Shown piece by piece: positions 60,271 through 64,000 of a stretch of 64,000 bases of DNA; the stretch's first letter is position 1; each line of letters begins with the position of its first letter. The notes beneath the pieces were generated by a model, which was given only the letters and a program-made list of their open reading frames with translations, ran no database searches and had not been told where the DNA came from. Source of the stretch: Rhypophila decipiens (taxonomy: Eukaryota > Ascomycota > Sordariomycetes > Sordariales > Naviculisporaceae); the NCBI GenBank assembly GCA_033297075.1, contig MU858087.1, positions 1 through 64,000 of the forward strand, written 5' to 3'. The position numbers and the translations under genes were made by a program.

Positions 60271-60310
60271 GATGTGTGCATGTATGTCGTGTGTGTATGT
60301 GTGTGCGTGT
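60271..60310. repeat. TG-rich microsatellite tract
   Basis: Alternating TG/TATG units run through this intergenic stretch, followed by CTGTCTGACTGGACTGGACT. It is an imperfect simple repeat. Confidence 0.7.
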
Positions 60311-63300
60311 CTGTCTGACTGGACTGGACTGTACGTAGGCTAGCTTTTCATCACTGGCGTTCAAGTAATTTGATAGCTAGCTACATAAGCTTCCCAAGTG
60401 GAAAGGTAAGGATGTATGCATGTAGATGGAAAATTCTAATTATGGATGTTGTGGATTAGCACGGCTTGCGTATTATTGTAGTTGTTCAGTCCGTATGATA
60501 GGTACGATAGGTCGTTGTCCTCACGCGGTGTGGATCTTGATGTTACTTTGCTGTTGCTCGGGTGACGGTTGTTTTTCGAGTGTGCAGTAACCCCTTTGTT
60601 GGGTTCTAATTTCTAAGGAGTAGGTATTTGGATCAACTCTTGCCCGTTGAGGACTCAGCTCGGGTGGATACTCTCGACGATTGAGTGAATGTACGGTCGA
60701 TGGTGCTGACGTCTCAACCCAAGAAATCGGGTCTCCAGATGAGTGAGCCTTCGGCTCTACCGGGTATTTTGATATAGGGTCAGGCAAGACCTATCACCAT
60801 GACAAATGATGGGCGTAGACGGTCCTTTTACTGCCCTCTTTGCTTCGATTGTATTTCCTGGTAACATTGCAGCGCGATCGTGGGAGGATGTTCATGCTCA
60901 TTATTCTGCAGAGTAGATTCTGACGTAACAGATGTCAATCTCCAAGTCCCGCCAGACAACGATCGATCCACGAGGTACGGGTACAGACCGTCATGTCCAA
61001 GGGTTCTTCTATATGACAAGTCAATCAAAAACGGCACCAGCTTTGACACGAGACCGGTTCTTAGGTATCCAGTGTCGGATATTGGTTCGAAATGGGGCTG
61101 GAGGACTGACTGATAGCGAAGAAGGCGACTTTTTGGAAAGTATCAGATAGAATCTAGATAGAGTTGAGTGCAAAATGTGAGACAGACACATCTAGTGAAA
61201 CAAGCTGCAACCGTCCCACGTTCTCTTTCTTCCCAGAAGGTAAATGCCTGCATGTAGATTTGTGCTCACGTTTCCTTTCTCTCGCCTTTCAGGTTTTGTC
61301 TTTGTGGGCATGGGGGATACAAGCCAACAAAAGGCCCCATGTACGAGACGAGGCATGCTAGGTACATGTAGGTAACTATGTCCAGCAGCTGGCTGCTCTC
61401 GAAATGTTGTACGTGGTGCCTTGCTTGCTCCAAATCTACCTTAATAGACCATCTGGGCTACATGAGGATGACCATGTACATAGTCGTGCCCTCTCTTTGT
61501 GATACTACCACTGGGAGTGAGAAAACTGCCGGTTGCCTATCTTCCGAGCCACCGGATAACGCTTGGTGTAGCTGATCACTCTCCGCCGGATACCATTGTG
61601 CTGGGTCCGGGACCGAAGTTGTCATCGAACCGGTGATACCTTCAGGCCGGATCAAAGGTCTTCTTTTGAAGCGTGAAAATATGTTCTCGACCCACAGGCA
61701 AAGAAGGGGCAGGTCTCTGGCCCAGCAGATAACGTTGTAAACAGGTACTGTATCTCTGATTGATGTCTATATTCGTAACAAGGCAGAAAACAAGGTGAAA
61801 TATCCAGTACATTTCGTCAACAAGAAGCTTGTCACGTATTTGAGTGACCCGAACCCATCATCGGGCACTAAGGTAGTACATAGATCCAGGGACAATCAAT
61901 GCCATCATCAATGACGGAAGGGGAAATAAATGAAAGCAGCAGGGTTCCCGACGATTGTGGAAATATAAACAACCCGCGTTGATCTCGGATCTCTTGCCGA
62001 AGAAGTCCGCTTCCTCCAGTCCCCTCCCCGGCCCCCGGTTTCTCTCCTATTTTCCGAAAGGAGGTTAGGGTCATGGTGATGTTCCGATAAAATGACTCTC
62101 TGTATTGTGCTAATATACACAGAACCGCTTTTAACTAATGTGGCCGTTTGATAATACCAGCCGTGACGGTCTGACAGAATGGCAGGGGGAACTGCTCTCA
62201 AATACGGTCCAAGCCCAGTACTTGGACACATGGAATTACTGGTTACTAGTAGCCGGTATTCTTCTTCATAAGCTTTGTAATTATAATGTGTCTTGGTTGC
62301 CCGGTACCAAAGTCTACCCAGTACACTTGTGTTTTTGTTCAGGCTTGCTTGTAGAGTGTTTTTCATGTGTAAGGAAATGGCAAGCAACAAGCTGCTTGAT
62401 CGGGTTGAATGTTGGCTAGGACGACTCGAGTCGCAGGAGATTTTAGACGGACATGTAGTCGGGAAACGGACATGGAGTCATGGGTAAAGTTTTGTGCCAT
62501 GTCCATTTCATGTGCTGGGCAGTAATTCATCAATCTGATGAGTTGTCTGCCACATCAGGGGGACTCTTAACGTCACCGCATGTGCAGATGCCCCTAGAGG
62601 ATGGCTGACCGGTCTCCGGTTGAGACAACTTGTATTCAGAGAACGGCCAATGTAAATGCCAAACGACGGTGCTGATTAATCTCGTCCAATGTTGGGTCCA
62701 GGCCTGACAAAGATCAGGGTGGTGGAAATGTTTGTTCGAGCAACGGCCTTCATTGGCCAGAGGAAGCTTGCCTTATGTCAACCTGGAGGACCAAATGGGA
62801 AGCTGGGCCGTGGAGAGCTGGCCGAAATTCTAGTGCGCCTGCTCAGTGAGGAATTCTCGGGCACCTGGATAGTCTGAGGTGGCAAGTAGAAGCTCAAGCC
62901 AGCGAGCAGTCCAGGTGAACTAACCATGTCGACAGCGAAACAGGTTCCCGTCCCTACCTCACTTCCAGGAGCATGGAATGCCGGACTGATAAGTCTCAGA
63001 TATAATCCGCTGTGAAGTATTTATGCCCGTGATGATAGAGATATAGCACCCACAAAGGCGCCAGTAGCCCGAGTGAGAAGAAGGCATTGGAGGGAAAATG
63101 TCCTGGTTCCCCGGGAGTCGGGATACGTTAATTTACCGTCTCCTTATTTTAGATTCACGGAGGGGGAAATGTGATGCCCGCCATCTCGTGCTAACGGCCG
63201 CGGGATGGAGGACCACCTCTTCTGACGAAGATGATGACGAGAAAGTCCATGGGCTTGACCCTTGCAGGCGCTGTCATTACTATATCTGATATCTCGCCTG

Positions 63301-64000
63301 GTATTTCTCCGGCTTTCGTCTCATCTCAACCAAGAGGGACAAGTCGCGCCGTGCCGCAGGCCAAGTGGCATTGATAGGTTAGTCTGGTAAGCGGTGGTGT
63401 CGGCTCTGATTGCGCGAAATGAGTATAACCCTGGACTTGGAGTTGTCAAGTCATTTGCGGGCCGTCTGCCGGGCCGGTCTCACCGTCTGTATGGTTCCTG
63501 GGGCGGCATCGAGATCCACGACAAGCTCCCAGTGCTTGTCGTCCCTGGCAGCAATTGTGTACTGTACAGTAGCTCGCCACAGCAAATCCTAACCATCTCG
63601 ACTTGAGAGCTCATCAACCACCAAGTGGTCTTGTTCTGAGCTCTCTCCTTTGACCAAGAGGGCACCAAAACGGGCACCAAATAGCTACCTAGCTACTTCC
63701 ATCATGGGGAAGCGAGCTACAACGGTCCCGGCTGTTGTGTTCAGCCGTACCAAGTTCTCAAATTGGGATCCAGAATCAGGTCGATCATCCCGTGCCGCGT
63801 GCTGAATGGGCAGGTGAAAAGGTCTAAAATGCCGTCCTCGTTCCTGCTGAACGGAAATCTGATGCAAAGAGATCTGCAAATCGCATTAAAACCGTCGGTG
63901 GGTGGATCGGCGGACATCTGGAAGCTGGTTCATGCTCCATATGGCTTGCTTCAGGATCGTATCCAAAGGCGGCATCTATCTACATGTATATTCAGTCGAT

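Larger units (their letters stand above)
58916..64000. other. 5.1-kb tract without a recognisable gene
   Basis: The left end is the Lon 3' region. Beyond it I find only short frames without motifs on either strand, and many simple repeats: a CCCGGT run at 59625-59649, a GGTCACGTA pair at 59971 and 59987, and a TG-rich tract at about 60271-60310. There are GTACWGTAC palindromes at 59586 and 63559. A gene starting beyond 64000 may have its upstream region here. Confidence 0.5.

Noticed and set aside
1..64000. A secondary-metabolite or resistance gene cluster around the Zn2Cys6 factor and the MATE transporter
   Set aside because: The two genes are 40 kb apart, separated by conserved housekeeping genes, and no synthase, P450 or tailoring enzyme is present.

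Overview
This window is a nuclear chromosome segment of a filamentous ascomycete (Pezizomycotina). Genes carry short GT..AG introns, mostly about 50-110 bp, often with a CTAAC/CTGAC branch site. Families are fungal-specific (Zn(II)2Cys6 factor, Syo1, Urb1, Dbp10, Iml1, Spf31-type J protein), and an extremely CpA-poor AT block at the left edge looks like repeat-induced point mutation (RIP). The Syo1-like and Iml1-like proteins suggest a Sordariomycete, but that placement is inference. I saw no tRNA, rRNA, CRISPR array, intact transposon or clustered secondary-metabolite genes.

I reconstructed fourteen spliced genes by joining reading frames at canonical splice sites; all keep phase, and the exons are given in each entry. 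Left part (1-30.6 kb): AT-rich RIP-like block; secreted-type lactonase beta-propeller (1010-2470); 6.8 kb without a recognisable gene; Zn2Cys6 transcription factor (9290-11612); 4.9 kb without a gene; RBR-type E3 ubiquitin ligase with an RS-repeat N-terminus (16530-19897); Iml1/DEPDC5, the catalytic-complex subunit that restrains TORC1 (20872-26751); vacuolar-type Ca2+/H+ exchanger (28391-30620).

Middle part (31.3-46.2 kb) is gene-dense and rich in ribosome-assembly functions: Dbp10 helicase (minus), Spf31/DNAJC8 J protein (plus, divergent from Dbp10), Syo1 symportin (minus), a type II membrane glycosyltransferase-like protein (plus, divergent from Syo1), a small DUF202 membrane protein (minus) and Urb1 (plus). 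Dbp10, Syo1 and Urb1 all serve 60S subunit production.

Right part (47.4-64 kb): an arginine-rich protein with an N-terminal eIF4E-binding motif, a MATE-family transporter (minus), a peroxisomal Lon protease ending in the PTS1 tripeptide SRL, then 5 kb with no recognisable gene. TORC1 control (Iml1), cap binding (eIF4E-binding protein) and 60S assembly are functionally related, but they share no evident regulatory unit; ordinary eukaryotic gene order is the simplest reading. I found no clearly novel biological system. The best leads are splice-dependent changes in protein function (Lon, the transcription factor, the glycosyltransferase), the RS-repeat RBR ligase, the eIF4E-binding protein, and a palindrome GTACWGTAC that recurs between genes.
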